64,000 nucleotides of DNA, from positions 124,001 to 188,000 of the forward strand of contig NZ_BMRX01000006.1 in assembly GCF_014648855.1 (NCBI RefSeq). The letters run 5' to 3'. Shown one piece after another: positions 42,901 through 50,485 of this stretch (position 1 is the first letter of the stretch; each line of letters starts with the position of its first letter). The DNA comes from Streptomyces parvulus (GTDB taxonomy: Bacteria > Actinomycetota > Actinomycetes > Streptomycetales > Streptomycetaceae). A program made the position numbers and the translations under genes. The notes under the pieces were generated by a model. The model had not been told where the DNA came from. It did not search any database and saw nothing but the letters and a program-made list of their open reading frames with translations.

Positions 42901-43614
42901 GGCGACCGCACCGGGCTGAACTGGTTCAAGCCGGTCTGGCACCCCTACCTCGGCACCGGGCTCGGCTGGGGGCAGGAACGCGCGGGCGACCGGCTCCAGT
43001 TCAACGCGCCCGGCTGGGGCGACTCCGGTCCCGACCACACCGGCTTCGGCGACGTGTGGAACGAGGAGAGCGGGATGACGCAGACCACGTCGGTGTACCT
43101 GGACGGCGAACTGGTCGACCAGAGCCCGAGTTCGGCTGCCTACGTGGAGGAGGCGCCGGCCGACGAGCGCACCTACCGGCTCGTCACCGACACCGCGCTC
43201 GACGCCGGGCGCTGGCCGCTCGCCACCGAGGGGCACGCGGAGTGGACCTTCCGCTCGGCCGCCACGCCGGACGACCGGTGGACCCGCCTCCCCCTGATCA
43301 ACCTCTCCTTCGACGTCGGCACCGACCTCGCGGGCGAGGTGCGCGGCGGCAGGAAGCTGAGGATCGGGCTCGGCGCGCGGTACGTGGCGGGTGCCGCGGA
43401 CACCGGCCGCATCGGCGGCGGGCGTCTGGAGGCCTCGTACGACGGCGGAAAGTCCTGGCGGCAGGTGCGGCTGCAGGGCGGCGGCGGTGCCTCCTGGCAC
43501 GGCACGCTGGACGTGCCGCGCGGTGCCGGCCACCTCTCCCTGCGGGCCTCGGCGCGCGACGACCGGGGCGGCTCGGTCACGCAGGAGATCGTGCGGGCCG
43601 TGACCGTGCGCTGA
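39979..43614 (+). CDS. Secreted subtilisin-like (S8) serine peptidase
   Basis: Large exoprotease of 1211 residues. Signal peptide ALTAAALVIALLPAGTAAAQ; a propeptide region up to about residue 205; S8 catalytic domain about 205-475 with Asp in VAVLDSGVDAGHPDL, His in DRNGHGTHVAST, oxyanion Asn in FVVAAGNTGAPSS and Ser in MDGTSMATPHVSGVAALL. About 730 further residues follow as beta-rich accessory domains, including a fibronectin-like segment after the catalytic domain. No cell-wall anchor is seen. The length and layout match the long secreted S8 proteases common in Streptomyces. A strong hairpin follows seven bases after the stop. Confidence 0.93.
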   Translation: MSRGPAGRGTALTAAALVIALLPAGTAAAQDPPPEPAHPPAAARAAAARTVTLVTGDRVTVTELGGGRRTVTVERPEGAAGAVHTRRSNGRTTVVPDEALPYLRAGRLDERLFDVEELLEQGLADTETGALPLIVTHAKGARSATPRGTERTRKLPSVRGAAVEAVKGRDFWREFTRGAGIGKVWLDGRVTAAMAESNAQIGTPEAWQAGLTGKGVTVAVLDSGVDAGHPDLAGRIAESRSFIAGEEVADRNGHGTHVASTVGGSGAASDGREKGVAPGASLAVGKVLNDSGSGSESEIIAGMEWAARDVDADVVSMSLGSTEPSDGTDPMAEAVNTLSRETGALFVVAAGNTGAPSSIGSPGAADAALTVGAVDSADQAAWFTSAGPRYGDQALKPDLSAPGVGILAARSRLTEGSGDYTAMDGTSMATPHVSGVAALLAERHPDWSGARLKDALMSTSKGLDASAYQLGAGRVSVPDAIAAEVTATGSTDLGFHAWPHDGDQPVTRTVTYTNSSATAVELRLAARGAPAGVVTLADTALTVPAHGTAATTVTGDVSKAPPGTTSGRIVASGANGEPVAHTAFGLVKEDERYTLTVRVKDRSGAAAPADLVVQRLAGGVDPVPAHVGDSGTLELRLAPGTYSLTSFLDVRGSGGADSLGLGFLAAPEVVLDRDREVTLDGTKLRELRADVSKATETRQLLMEYDRSAGGADLFGAVQVPLKYDSVFAAPTRKVAEGGFEYRTVWRLGKPQLAVEGIGEAVVQAGGTLTDGRGRLPLVDVGEGPFPAGVRGKAVLARLTEGTEPAALAQAAEDAGVKALFVTDDAPGRLTAWWGTDDNADRPLQIATVDADDARRLRKAGRVDMTGTPDTPYVYDLSEGHPGAVPDRDLTYRPGRHDLAELRTRYHGAEAASGGEFRYSITGTFPVGLGFRERIAYPAERTEYVSTGPGQLWHESVTSAGEALEERGGLVRYRGGDRTGLNWFKPVWHPYLGTGLGWGQERAGDRLQFNAPGWGDSGPDHTGFGDVWNEESGMTQTTSVYLDGELVDQSPSSAAYVEEAPADERTYRLVTDTALDAGRWPLATEGHAEWTFRSAATPDDRWTRLPLINLSFDVGTDLAGEVRGGRKLRIGLGARYVAGAADTGRIGGGRLEASYDGGKSWRQVRLQGGGGASWHGTLDVPRGAGHLSLRASARDDRGGSVTQEIVRAVTVR

Positions 43615-43620
43615 CACGCG

Positions 43621-43659
43621 GACGGCGCCGCCTCCCTGGGACGGGGAGGCGGCGCCGTC
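43621..43659. terminator. Strong bidirectional terminator hairpin
   Basis: GACGGCGCCGCCTCCC pairs perfectly with GGGAGGCGGCGCCGTC (16 bases, seven-base loop) between the protease stop at 43614 and the end of the small convergent ORF at 43674. Confidence 0.9.
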
Positions 43660-43673
43660 GGTTTCTCGGACCG

Positions 43674-43733
43674 TCAGACCAGCCAGCCGACGAAGTGGAC
43701 GAGACCGGCGAGGATGTCGGTGAGAAGGTTCAT
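43674..43733 (-). CDS. 19-residue hydrophobic peptide ORF
   Basis: Too short for gene finders, but well formed: AAGGAG lies 10 bases before the ATG, a TTGACG hexamer is present about 55 bases upstream of it, and a perfect 16-base hairpin follows the stop. The peptide MNLLTDILAGLVHFVGWLV is strongly hydrophobic with polar residues at 2, 5, 6 and 13, which could form an amphipathic or membrane helix. It lies downstream of the fused carboxyltransferase gene on the same strand, with its own likely promoter in a 110-base gap. Function is unknown; it could be a membrane peptide or a leader-like ORF. Confidence 0.5.
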   Translation of the reverse strand: MNLLTDILAGLVHFVGWLV

Positions 43734-43843
43734 GATCGTGTGGCTCCTTGCGCTGTGCAGTGTGGGACCTACTTGGGACATGTGCGTCAACTACGGTCTG
43801 CAGCCCGTCGCTTGCACACCGTAAGTATCGTTGGTCCCTGCAG

Positions 43844-45214
43844 TCACATGCGCTCTTCAGAGCGACGATCACCTGTTCCAGGGAACAACTGATCGCCTGT
43901 TCGGGTCAGTCCCAGCTCGGCCAAGTCCTGCGGACGCAGGCGCAGTTGGTCCGCCGTGGCCTCCACCTCCCCGGGGCCGCGCTTCAGGATCGCCGCCGCG
44001 AGTTCCGGCGCGATGACCGAGAAGTAGCTGTCCGGCGTGGCCCAGGTGCGGCCGGGCGCCGCGAGTGCCAGCGCCCCGCCCGAACCGCCCTCCCCGATCA
44101 CCAGCGTGGTCACCGGCGTGCGCGCCGCGGCCACCGCCCCGAACAGCTCGGCGATCGCCGGTCCCGCCCCCTCCCGTTCGGCCTCCGCGTCGTTGGCCGC
44201 GCCCGGCGTGTCCACCAGGGTCAGCACCGGGATGCCGAGCCGCCCGGCGAGCCGGATCAGCCGGGTGGCGGTGCGGTACCCGGCGGGCCTGGTGGCCGCC
44301 CCCGTCTGGGCGGCGTACGCGACGGTGCGCCCCGCGTGTTCGCCGAAGCCGCACAGCATGCCGTCCGGGTCGGTGCCGCCGCACCGGTCGCCCGAGAGGG
44401 CGGCGCGGTGGGTGAAGTAGGCGTCCAGGTAGGCCCCGGCGCGCGGGCGTCCGGGGGCGCGGGCCCGCCGGACCGCGTCCCAGCCGCTCACCGGAAGGTC
44501 CCGTGCGCCCAGCGGCCCGGGCACCGGCGCCGGTCCGTCCCAGCCGGCCGTCAGCAGCCGCAGCCACCGGCCCAGCGTGGAGCGCAGCTCGCCGGCCGGC
44601 ACGACCGCGTCCGCGCTGCCCGCCGCCACCTGCGCCTCGGCCGTGTACGCCGCCGGATCGGCGTCCGGCGGCCGGACCCGCGAACCGGCGAAGCCGACCT
44701 GGGCGCCGGGCAGCGCGAGGACCACGTCGGCGCCCGCCCCGAGGGTCGCCCAGCCGCCGCCGGTCGCCGGGTCCCGCACCACGGCGACCTGCGCCAGCCC
44801 CGCCTCCCGGGTGAGCGCCGACTCCCGTGCCACCCGCTGGAGCTGGGTCAGCGCGAGCATCCCCTCCTGCATCCGGCTGCCGCCGGTGGCGACCAGCGGC
44901 ACCACCGGCAGCCGGTGCTCACGGGCGTGGGCGTACGCGGCCTCCAGCCGGTCACCGGTGCGCCGGCCCAGCGATCCGCCGAGGAACCCGAACTCGAACG
45001 CGAGGAGCACGGCCCGCACGCCGGCCACCCGCCCGGTGCCGCAGACCACCGACTCCTCCTCCCCGGTGCGCTCGGCGGCGCGGGCGCGGGCGGCGTCGTA
45101 GCCGGGCCAGCCCAGGGGGCCGTCCGGCGGCGACTGGCCCGCGGGACGGGGGAGTTCGGTGAAGTCGTCGGTGACGAGGGCCAGGAACTCCCGTGCGGAC
45201 GGGCGGTCAGTCAC
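43844..45214 (-). CDS. Fused AccD-AccA-type carboxyltransferase protein
   Basis: Cytoplasmic crotonase-fold protein of 456 residues joining a beta (AccD-like) half and an alpha (AccA-like) half. The beta half has FEFGFLGGSLGRRTGDRLEA and ATGGSRMQEGMLALTQLQRV; the alpha half has LVDTPGAANDAEAEREG, IGEGGSGGALALAAPG and YFSVIAPELAAAILKR. The N-terminal Cys4 zinc ribbon of bacterial AccD is absent. GTG at 45214 overlaps the matB 3' end by eight bases, so it is cotranslated with matB. Either acetyl-CoA carboxylase carboxyltransferase or, given malonate neighbours and the homology of MdcD/MdcE, malonyl-CoA decarboxylation is possible. Confidence 0.85.
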   Translation of the reverse strand: MTDRPSAREFLALVTDDFTELPRPAGQSPPDGPLGWPGYDAARARAAERTGEEESVVCGTGRVAGVRAVLLAFEFGFLGGSLGRRTGDRLEAAYAHAREHRLPVVPLVATGGSRMQEGMLALTQLQRVARESALTREAGLAQVAVVRDPATGGGWATLGAGADVVLALPGAQVGFAGSRVRPPDADPAAYTAEAQVAAGSADAVVPAGELRSTLGRWLRLLTAGWDGPAPVPGPLGARDLPVSGWDAVRRARAPGRPRAGAYLDAYFTHRAALSGDRCGGTDPDGMLCGFGEHAGRTVAYAAQTGAATRPAGYRTATRLIRLAGRLGIPVLTLVDTPGAANDAEAEREGAGPAIAELFGAVAAARTPVTTLVIGEGGSGGALALAAPGRTWATPDSYFSVIAPELAAAILKRGPGEVEATADQLRLRPQDLAELGLTRTGDQLFPGTGDRRSEERM

Positions 45215-46652
45215 GGTTCAGCGCCCGCTTCATGATCTTCCCCATGTCGTTGCGGGGCAGCGCGTCGAGGTACCGGACCGCGCGGGGCCGCTTGTGCGGG
45301 GCCAGCCGGGCGGCCACGTGACCGGCCAGCGCCTCCAGGGTGGGCGGCGCCCCGGGGTCCGCGGGCACGATCCACGCCACGATCCGCTCCCCGAGGTCCG
45401 GGTCGGGCTCGCCGGTCACCGCCGCCTCCCGCACCTGCGGGTGTTCGAGGAGCGCGTTCTCGATCTCACCGGCCCCGATCTTGTAGCCGCCGCTCTTGAT
45501 CAGGTCGGTGGCCTTGCGGCCGACGATGCGGACGTAGCCGTCGGGGTCGCGCACCGCCATGTCGCCGGTGCGGAAGAAGCCGTCGGGGGTGAAGGCGGCG
45601 GCGGTGGCGTCGGGGCGGTTCAGGTACTCGGTGAACAGGTTCGGGCCGCGCACCTGGATCTCGCCCACGCTCTCCCCGTCCCGCTCCCCGACCGGCGTGC
45701 CGTCCTCCTCCACCAGCCGCAGCTCCACGCCGGGCAGCGGCACGCCCACCGTGCCGGCGCGCGGCTCGCCGTCCGCCCGCACGCTCGTGTTCATCAGCGT
45801 CTCCGTCATGCCGTACCGCTCGATCACCCGCCGGCCGGTCGCGGCGGCGATGCGCTCGTGGTCGTGCACGGGCAGCGCGGCCGACCCCGAGACCAGCAGC
45901 CGGGCCCCGGCGAGGGCCTTCGCCAGCTCCGGGTCGCCGGGCAGCGCCTCGGCGATGCGGTGGTACATCGTCGGCACCCCGAAGAGCATGGTCGCGCCGT
46001 CGTTCAGCTCCCGGGCCACGCCCTCGGGGGAGAACCTGCCCAGGTGCCGGACGCTCCCGCCGCGCCGCAGCGGGCCGAGGACGCCGAGCACGAGTCCGTG
46101 CACGTGGAACAGCGGCAGCCCGTGCACCAGCACGTCGTCGCCGGTCCACCGCCACGCGTCGGCCAGCGCGTCCAGGGTCGACGCGAGCGCGCGCCGGGGG
46201 ATGACGGCGCCCTTGGGCGGGCCGGTGGTCCCGGAGGTGTAGACGACGAGCGCGGGGTCGCCCTCCGCGGCGCGGTCCTCGGGCACGGGGCCGGCCGCGC
46301 GCACGTCGACGTCGACGCGCTCCAGGGCGGCCAGGGCCGGGGGGAGTTCGGCGTCCGGGGGCGCGAGGACGAGCGTCGGCCCGCTGTCGGAGAGGATGTG
46401 CGCCAGTTCCCCGTCGCCCGACCTCGGGTTGAGCGGTACGGCGGGGACCCCGGCCAGCAGCGCCGCCACCACGGCGACCGCGGTCTCCATCGCCGGTGTC
46501 GCCCACACGGCCACCCGGCGGGCGGTGCCGATCCGTCCGGCCGCGGCGCCCGCGGCGGCGGCGAGTTCCGCGTACGTCAGTGAGCGCTCGCCGAACCGCA
46601 GGGCGGGCCGGTCGGCCGGGGCGGGGGAGAGGGCCGGGAAGAGAGAGGACAC
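45207..46652 (-). CDS. matB: Malonyl-CoA synthetase MatB (acyl-CoA synthetase)
   Basis: ATP-dependent ligase of 481 residues joining malonate (or methylmalonate) to CoA. The P-loop reads VVYTSGTTGPPKGAVIPRRAL, the adenylate motif VIERYGMTETLMN, the hinge VGRKATDLIKSGGYKIGAGEI, and the C-terminal catalytic Lys lies in NDMGKIMKRALN. It is about the length of the biochemically studied Streptomyces MatB, which it resembles closely in the order of motifs. It lies in the operon matC-matB-carboxyltransferase (49 bases after matC, eight-base overlap with the next gene). The role is malonyl-CoA supply from external malonate. Confidence 0.92.
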   Translation of the reverse strand: MSSLFPALSPAPADRPALRFGERSLTYAELAAAAGAAAGRIGTARRVAVWATPAMETAVAVVAALLAGVPAVPLNPRSGDGELAHILSDSGPTLVLAPPDAELPPALAALERVDVDVRAAGPVPEDRAAEGDPALVVYTSGTTGPPKGAVIPRRALASTLDALADAWRWTGDDVLVHGLPLFHVHGLVLGVLGPLRRGGSVRHLGRFSPEGVARELNDGATMLFGVPTMYHRIAEALPGDPELAKALAGARLLVSGSAALPVHDHERIAAATGRRVIERYGMTETLMNTSVRADGEPRAGTVGVPLPGVELRLVEEDGTPVGERDGESVGEIQVRGPNLFTEYLNRPDATAAAFTPDGFFRTGDMAVRDPDGYVRIVGRKATDLIKSGGYKIGAGEIENALLEHPQVREAAVTGEPDPDLGERIVAWIVPADPGAPPTLEALAGHVAARLAPHKRPRAVRYLDALPRNDMGKIMKRALNRD

Positions 46653-46701
46653 GCGTCGTACTCCTTAGCTGTTGCTCACGATTGCCGGTCTTCGAAGGGG
46701 C

Positions 46702-48138
46702 CTACCCGAAGCCGGGCACGACCAGTACGAGCCACGCCAGCGCGGGCACCGCGGCCACCACGATCCCGCCGTACACCATCAACTGCCGGAAGAAGCGCTC
46801 CCGGTCGACGTCCGGCGCCGCGGCCAGCACCAGCGCGCCGTTGGTCGAGAAGGGGCTGACGTCCACGACCGTCGCGGACACCGCGAGGGCCGCCACCATG
46901 CCGGCCGCGCCGATCTCGCCCTGCGCCAGGAAGGGCACCGCCAGCGGGATGAGGGCGCCCATGATGCCCACGGAGGAGGCGAAGGCCGACACGACCGCGC
47001 CGATGTAGCAGAGCAGCAGCGCGGCCAGCAGCGGTACGCCGATGCCGCCGACGCCCTCACCGGCCCAGGTGATGGTGCCCATCTCCTCCAGCACGCCGAC
47101 GTAGGTGAGGACGCCGCAGATCAGCAGGACCGTGGACCAGGCGATCTCGCCGACCGCGCGGCGGCTGTCGTCCGGCCAGGCGGTGCTCAGTACCACCGCG
47201 AGGCTGACCGCGGTCAGACCGGCGTCCAGGTCGAAGCCGAGGACGGCCACGACGAGGGCGACCAGGGCGACGAGCGTGGCGGTCCGGGCCGGGGTGAGGC
47301 GGGTGGCGCCGCCGACGGAGCCGGCGTCGCGGTCGGGGCGCGTGGCGACGGCGGTGGGGGCGGTGCCGGCGGCCCCGGCGGCGGGGGTGGTGCCGGTGGT
47401 GCCGGCGCCCTCGGTGTCCGTGCCGGCCGGGCCGGTCCCGGCGTTCGCGGTCCCGTTGCTCGGGGTCCCGTCCCCCTCCGCGTCACCGTCGCGGCCCGCG
47501 GAGTCCTCGCCGTGCACCGGTACCGAGCCCCGCGCCCACAGCTTCCGCCCGCCGAGGACCGTGAACAGCACGGCTGCGATGAGGAGGTTGGCGATCAGCG
47601 AGGCGAGGAAGAGGCCGACCTCGCTGCCCGGCAGGTGCTCGCGCTCGACGATGCCGTTGACGATCGAGCCGTAGATGCTGATCGGCGAGAAGCCGCCGGC
47701 CTGCGCGCCGTGCACCACCATCGTGCCCATGAGCAGCGGGCTGATCGAGTAGCGGGTGGCGAAACTCAGCGCGATCGGCGCGACGATGGCCACCGCGGCC
47801 GGACTCACCGCCCCGATCGCCGTGAGCGCCCCGGTGAGCGCGAACATCACCCAGGGGATCAGCGCGACCCGCCCCCGGACCAGCCGGACGGCCGCGTGCA
47901 CCAGCCAGTCCGTGGTGCCGTTGGCGCGGGCGATGGCGAACAGGTAGGTGACGCCGACGAGAACGACGAACAGGTCGCCGGGGAAGCCGGCGAAGATGCC
48001 GTCCGCGTCGAGGTCGGCGACGAGCGTGCCCACCCCGAAGGCGGCGGCGAAGGCGAGCGCGCCCATGTTGACGGAGCGGGTGGTGGCGATGACGAACACC
48101 ACGACCAGGACGAGGATCGAGACGAGTTCGGGGGACAT
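46702..48138 (-). CDS. matC: MatC-type dicarboxylate (malonate) transporter
   Basis: Integral membrane carrier of 478 residues from ATG at 48138 (GGGAG seven bases upstream). The N-terminal MatC_N region (SILVLVVVFVIATTRSVNMG, GDLFVVLVGVTYLFAIARAN) precedes an SLC13/ArsB-like body with AIGAVSPAAVAIVAPIAL, MVVHGAQAGGFSPISIYG and the C-terminal SPFSTNGALVLAAAPD motif. Between the two halves is an unusual Ala/Gly/Thr-rich hydrophilic loop of about 70 residues (near 205-275), probably cytoplasmic. It is first in the matC-matB-carboxyltransferase operon and divergent from the GntR regulator, as in rhizobial malonate operons. Confidence 0.88.
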   Translation of the reverse strand: MSPELVSILVLVVVFVIATTRSVNMGALAFAAAFGVGTLVADLDADGIFAGFPGDLFVVLVGVTYLFAIARANGTTDWLVHAAVRLVRGRVALIPWVMFALTGALTAIGAVSPAAVAIVAPIALSFATRYSISPLLMGTMVVHGAQAGGFSPISIYGSIVNGIVEREHLPGSEVGLFLASLIANLLIAAVLFTVLGGRKLWARGSVPVHGEDSAGRDGDAEGDGTPSNGTANAGTGPAGTDTEGAGTTGTTPAAGAAGTAPTAVATRPDRDAGSVGGATRLTPARTATLVALVALVVAVLGFDLDAGLTAVSLAVVLSTAWPDDSRRAVGEIAWSTVLLICGVLTYVGVLEEMGTITWAGEGVGGIGVPLLAALLLCYIGAVVSAFASSVGIMGALIPLAVPFLAQGEIGAAGMVAALAVSATVVDVSPFSTNGALVLAAAPDVDRERFFRQLMVYGGIVVAAVPALAWLVLVVPGFG

Positions 48139-48191
48139 GCGGGGGCTCCCGGGTGCTGTCCTGCTGGAGACCTGATGGGGCTGACTGGTCG

Positions 48192-48206
48192 AGTGGCTGA
48201 ACCACT
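48192..48206. promoter_or_regulatory. Operator-like palindrome 1 in the matC/matR gap
   Basis: AGTGGCTGAACCACT: perfect five-base arms around CTGAA. It lies downstream of a minus-strand TTGACG (48263-48258), in the matC leader. Probably bound by the divergent GntR regulator. Confidence 0.6.
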
Positions 48207-48277
48207 GGGCTTGGAAGGGTGCGGTTGGCAGGTCAGCGTGGGCCCCGCCCGGACCGTCGTCAAGGGGTCGCGCAGGA

Positions 48278-48292
48278 ATTGGCTCAGCCACT
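48278..48292. promoter_or_regulatory. Operator-like palindrome 2 in the matC/matR gap
   Basis: On the minus strand this reads AGTGGCTGAGCCAAT, matching palindrome 1 at 13 of 15 positions, in inverted orientation 86 bases away. It lies upstream of the matC -35 and close to the matR promoter (TAGGCT at 48314). Confidence 0.6.
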
Positions 48293-48338
48293 CGGCCACC
48301 GGAGCCCCGGTGCTAGGCTCCCGTCGAGAGGGGGATCC

Positions 48339-49046
48339 GTGACCGACGCCCTGCGCCCCATGACCAGACAGCGCCTCTACGAGCAGGTGCTGGAGCGGCT
48401 GCGCCAGTACGTCACCGAGGGCGGCCTGCGGGCCGGCGACCGCCTCCCGCCCGAACGCGACCTCGCCCAGCGCCTCGGCGTGAGCCGGGCCTCCGTGAAG
48501 CAGGCCATCGTGGTTCTGGAGGTCCAGGGCCTGGTGGAGGCGCGGCACGGCGGCGGGACGTATCTGGTCCGCGACAGCCTCGACGTCGAGCCCGTCGAGC
48601 GGATGGTCGAGCGCCGGCGGCGCCTGCCGGACGTACTGGAGGCCCGCGAGGCGCTGGAGACGAAGCTCGCCGAACTCGCCGCGGAACGGCGCACGGAGGA
48701 CGACCTCTCGGCGATGCGGGCCGCGCTGGACGTGATGGCCGAGGAGATCGAGCGGGACGGTCACGGCATCGAGGGGGACCGGCTGTTCCACGGGGCGGTG
48801 ACGGCGGCGGCCCACAGCAGTCTGCTCGCGGAGTTCATGCGCTCCATCGCCGACCAGATCGCCGAGAGCCGCACCGAGTCCCTGCGCCAGCCCGGCCGGC
48901 CCGGCCGTTCCCTGGCCCAGCACCGCGCCATCCTCGACGCGATCACCGCCGGTGAACCCCGGCAGGCGGCCACCGCGATGCGTCGCCACGTGCGCACCGT
49001 GGCCAAGGTCCGCCTGCTGGACTGGGACCCGGAGGAGACGCGCTGA
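48339..49046 (+). CDS. matR: GntR/FadR-family regulator, likely MatR
   Basis: Transcription factor of 235 residues from GTG at 48339, after GAGAGGGGG. The N-terminal winged helix (QVLERLRQYVTEGGLRAGDR, LPPERDLAQRLGVSRASVKQ) is typical GntR, and the C-terminal FCD domain (about 85-225: EAREALETKLAELAAERR, HRAILDAITAGEPRQAATAM, RRHVRTV) has the metal-binding His/Asp pattern of the FadR subgroup. Divergent from matC with two matching operators between them, it very probably represses the malonate operon and responds to malonate or malonyl-CoA. The open frame upstream to 48219 is unlikely coding because it spans an operator. Confidence 0.85.
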   Translation: MTDALRPMTRQRLYEQVLERLRQYVTEGGLRAGDRLPPERDLAQRLGVSRASVKQAIVVLEVQGLVEARHGGGTYLVRDSLDVEPVERMVERRRRLPDVLEAREALETKLAELAAERRTEDDLSAMRAALDVMAEEIERDGHGIEGDRLFHGAVTAAAHSSLLAEFMRSIADQIAESRTESLRQPGRPGRSLAQHRAILDAITAGEPRQAATAMRRHVRTVAKVRLLDWDPEETR

Positions 49047-49097
49047 CGCCTGGCGGCGCGGTGCGGATCCCGGGTCGGCCGTGAGGACGGGGGCCGG

Positions 49098-49697
49098 TCA
49101 GCGGCCGTCCGCCGCCGGCTGTCGGCGGACGCGGTAGCGCAGGTGCAGGACCCGGCGGCCCTGGATCACCGTGTGCGGGTCCTCCAGCAGGTGCTGGGCG
49201 TCGACCGAGCCGAAGTACCGCTTGCCGCTGCCGAAGACCACCGGCACGACGTCCATCGCCACCTCGTCCACCAGACCCAGGGCGAAGGCCTGACCGCCCA
49301 CGTCGCCCGCCGCGATCGCCACGTTGCGCTCCCCGGCCAGCTCCCCGGCCCTGCGGACGGCGTCGGCCACGTCGTCGACGAAATGGAACGGCGCCTCCGG
49401 GTGCCAGCCGACGGGCTTCGGCCGGTGCGACACGACGACGACGTGGTCACCGGTCGGCGGCTTGCCCTCCCAGCCGTTGGTCATGTCGAAGACGTGCCGT
49501 CCGACCACCAGCGCGCCGACGCCCGCCATCATCGACGAGACGTAGTCGGCCGACTCCTTCGACACCGTGCTGGTGACGACGGTGTCGATCTCCTGGTCGC
49601 CGTTGGAGTACCAGTCGAAGAGCGGCCCGACCTGGTCGTCCGCGTCGGCGATGAAGCCGTCGAGGGACACGACGTTGTGCATGACTACGGTGCTCAT
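49098..49697 (-). CDS. Dihydrofolate reductase/RibD C-terminal domain family protein
   Basis: Protein of 199 residues from ATG at 49697. VVMHNVVSLDGFIADADDQ is the N-terminal strand and substrate loop, GALVVGRHVFDMTNGWEG the NADPH-contact region, and NVAIAAGDVGGQAFALGLVD the second nucleotide loop. Members of this broad family reduce various small molecules; they are usually not true dihydrofolate reductases or riboflavin enzymes. No pathway partner is visible. It is convergent with the matR gene (52-base gap). Confidence 0.85.
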   Translation of the reverse strand: MSTVVMHNVVSLDGFIADADDQVGPLFDWYSNGDQEIDTVVTSTVSKESADYVSSMMAGVGALVVGRHVFDMTNGWEGKPPTGDHVVVVSHRPKPVGWHPEAPFHFVDDVADAVRRAGELAGERNVAIAAGDVGGQAFALGLVDEVAMDVVPVVFGSGKRYFGSVDAQHLLEDPHTVIQGRRVLHLRYRVRRQPAADGR

Positions 49698-49859
49698 CGG
49701 ATCTCCCGGGGTAATGGGGCCTCCCTTTGGGTGTACGGACCGGTCGCGCACGCGAAACTCATCGGCCAGGTCCTCGTGCCGCCTACGAGCAGGAGCACGG
49801 TGATGGCGCCCGGCCGGAGCGGCCGTGAAGCCGGCGGCGGGCGGATGCCCGGCAGGCGG

Positions 49860-50180
49860 TCAGCGGCATCTGTTCAGGGCCAGGAAGTCCATCGTCGGGG
49901 ACACCGAGGCGGCCACCGTCAGGAGGCGGTGGTGCTGGGGGCGCAGGCCGCGGACGAACAGGGTCCGGCCGCGGTGGCGCGCCGCGGTGCGCTGCTCGTG
50001 CAGCAGGTGCAGGGCGGTGGTGTCCATGAAGGGCACCTGGTCCATGGCCCAGGTGACGGTGCGCACGTCGGGCGGCAGGGCGTCGGAGGCGGCGCGCAGG
50101 GCGGGTAGGGCCTCGTGGTCGATGTCGCCGTGCGGGAAGATCGCTGCCGTGTACCCCACGACGAAGGTGCTGATGTTCAT
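49860..50180 (-). CDS. STAS-domain protein (anti-sigma antagonist-like)
   Basis: Small protein of 106 residues with the STAS fold: VGYTAAIFPHGDIDHEALPA at the start, and TVTWAMDQVPFMDTTALHLL where the DSSGL motif of anti-anti-sigma factors is DTTAL, so a phosphorylatable Thr is retained. LLTVAASVSPTMDFLALN forms the last helix. It stands alone, with no anti-sigma factor kinase next to it. Streptomyces have many such orphans linked to the SigB-like stress system; the partner here is unknown. Confidence 0.75.
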   Translation of the reverse strand: MNISTFVVGYTAAIFPHGDIDHEALPALRAASDALPPDVRTVTWAMDQVPFMDTTALHLLHEQRTAARHRGRTLFVRGLRPQHHRLLTVAASVSPTMDFLALNRCR

Positions 50181-50485
50181 GGGCGTGTCCCCCTTCCGGG
50201 GGTCGGGAGCCCGAAGACGTCACAGCGCACCGCGTTCGGAGGCTGGTCGGCGACGGCGGGTTCCCGTCCGTTCCGGGCCGGAACGACAGACGGTGCCCGT
50301 GCCGGGGGACCCCTGGTTCCGAAGGGCGACGGCAGGCTCGTGATCGCGTCGATCGTGTCACGGGACCGGCACCGCCTGCCAGGCGGCCGGACGTGACCTT
50401 GCAGATACGGCGGCCCGGAATAAGCGGGCCGGCCCGGCGTCGGCGGACGGCGGCCCGTCGCCGCGGGAGTCCGAAGAGACGCGGG
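50181..50485. other. Intergenic region with two small palindromes, no gene
   Basis: A 305-base gap between two minus-strand genes. It contains CGTTCC-5-GGAACG (50269-50285) and GGCCCG-7-CGGGCC (50412-50430). No credible ORF, tRNA or riboswitch was seen. Confidence 0.6.
50412..50430 (-). terminator. Small hairpin after the hypothetical gene at 50486
   Basis: GGCCCG and CGGGCC enclose the AT-rich loop GAATAAG. It is about 56 bases past the stop of the minus-strand gene and may end its transcript. Confidence 0.4.

Noticed and set aside
39943..43872. A 1309-codon open frame on the minus strand opposite the subtilisin gene
   Set aside because: Its composition (Arg/Gly/Ala/Val/His-rich, no domain) is the usual antisense shadow in a very GC-rich gene; the plus-strand frame has complete S8 motifs.
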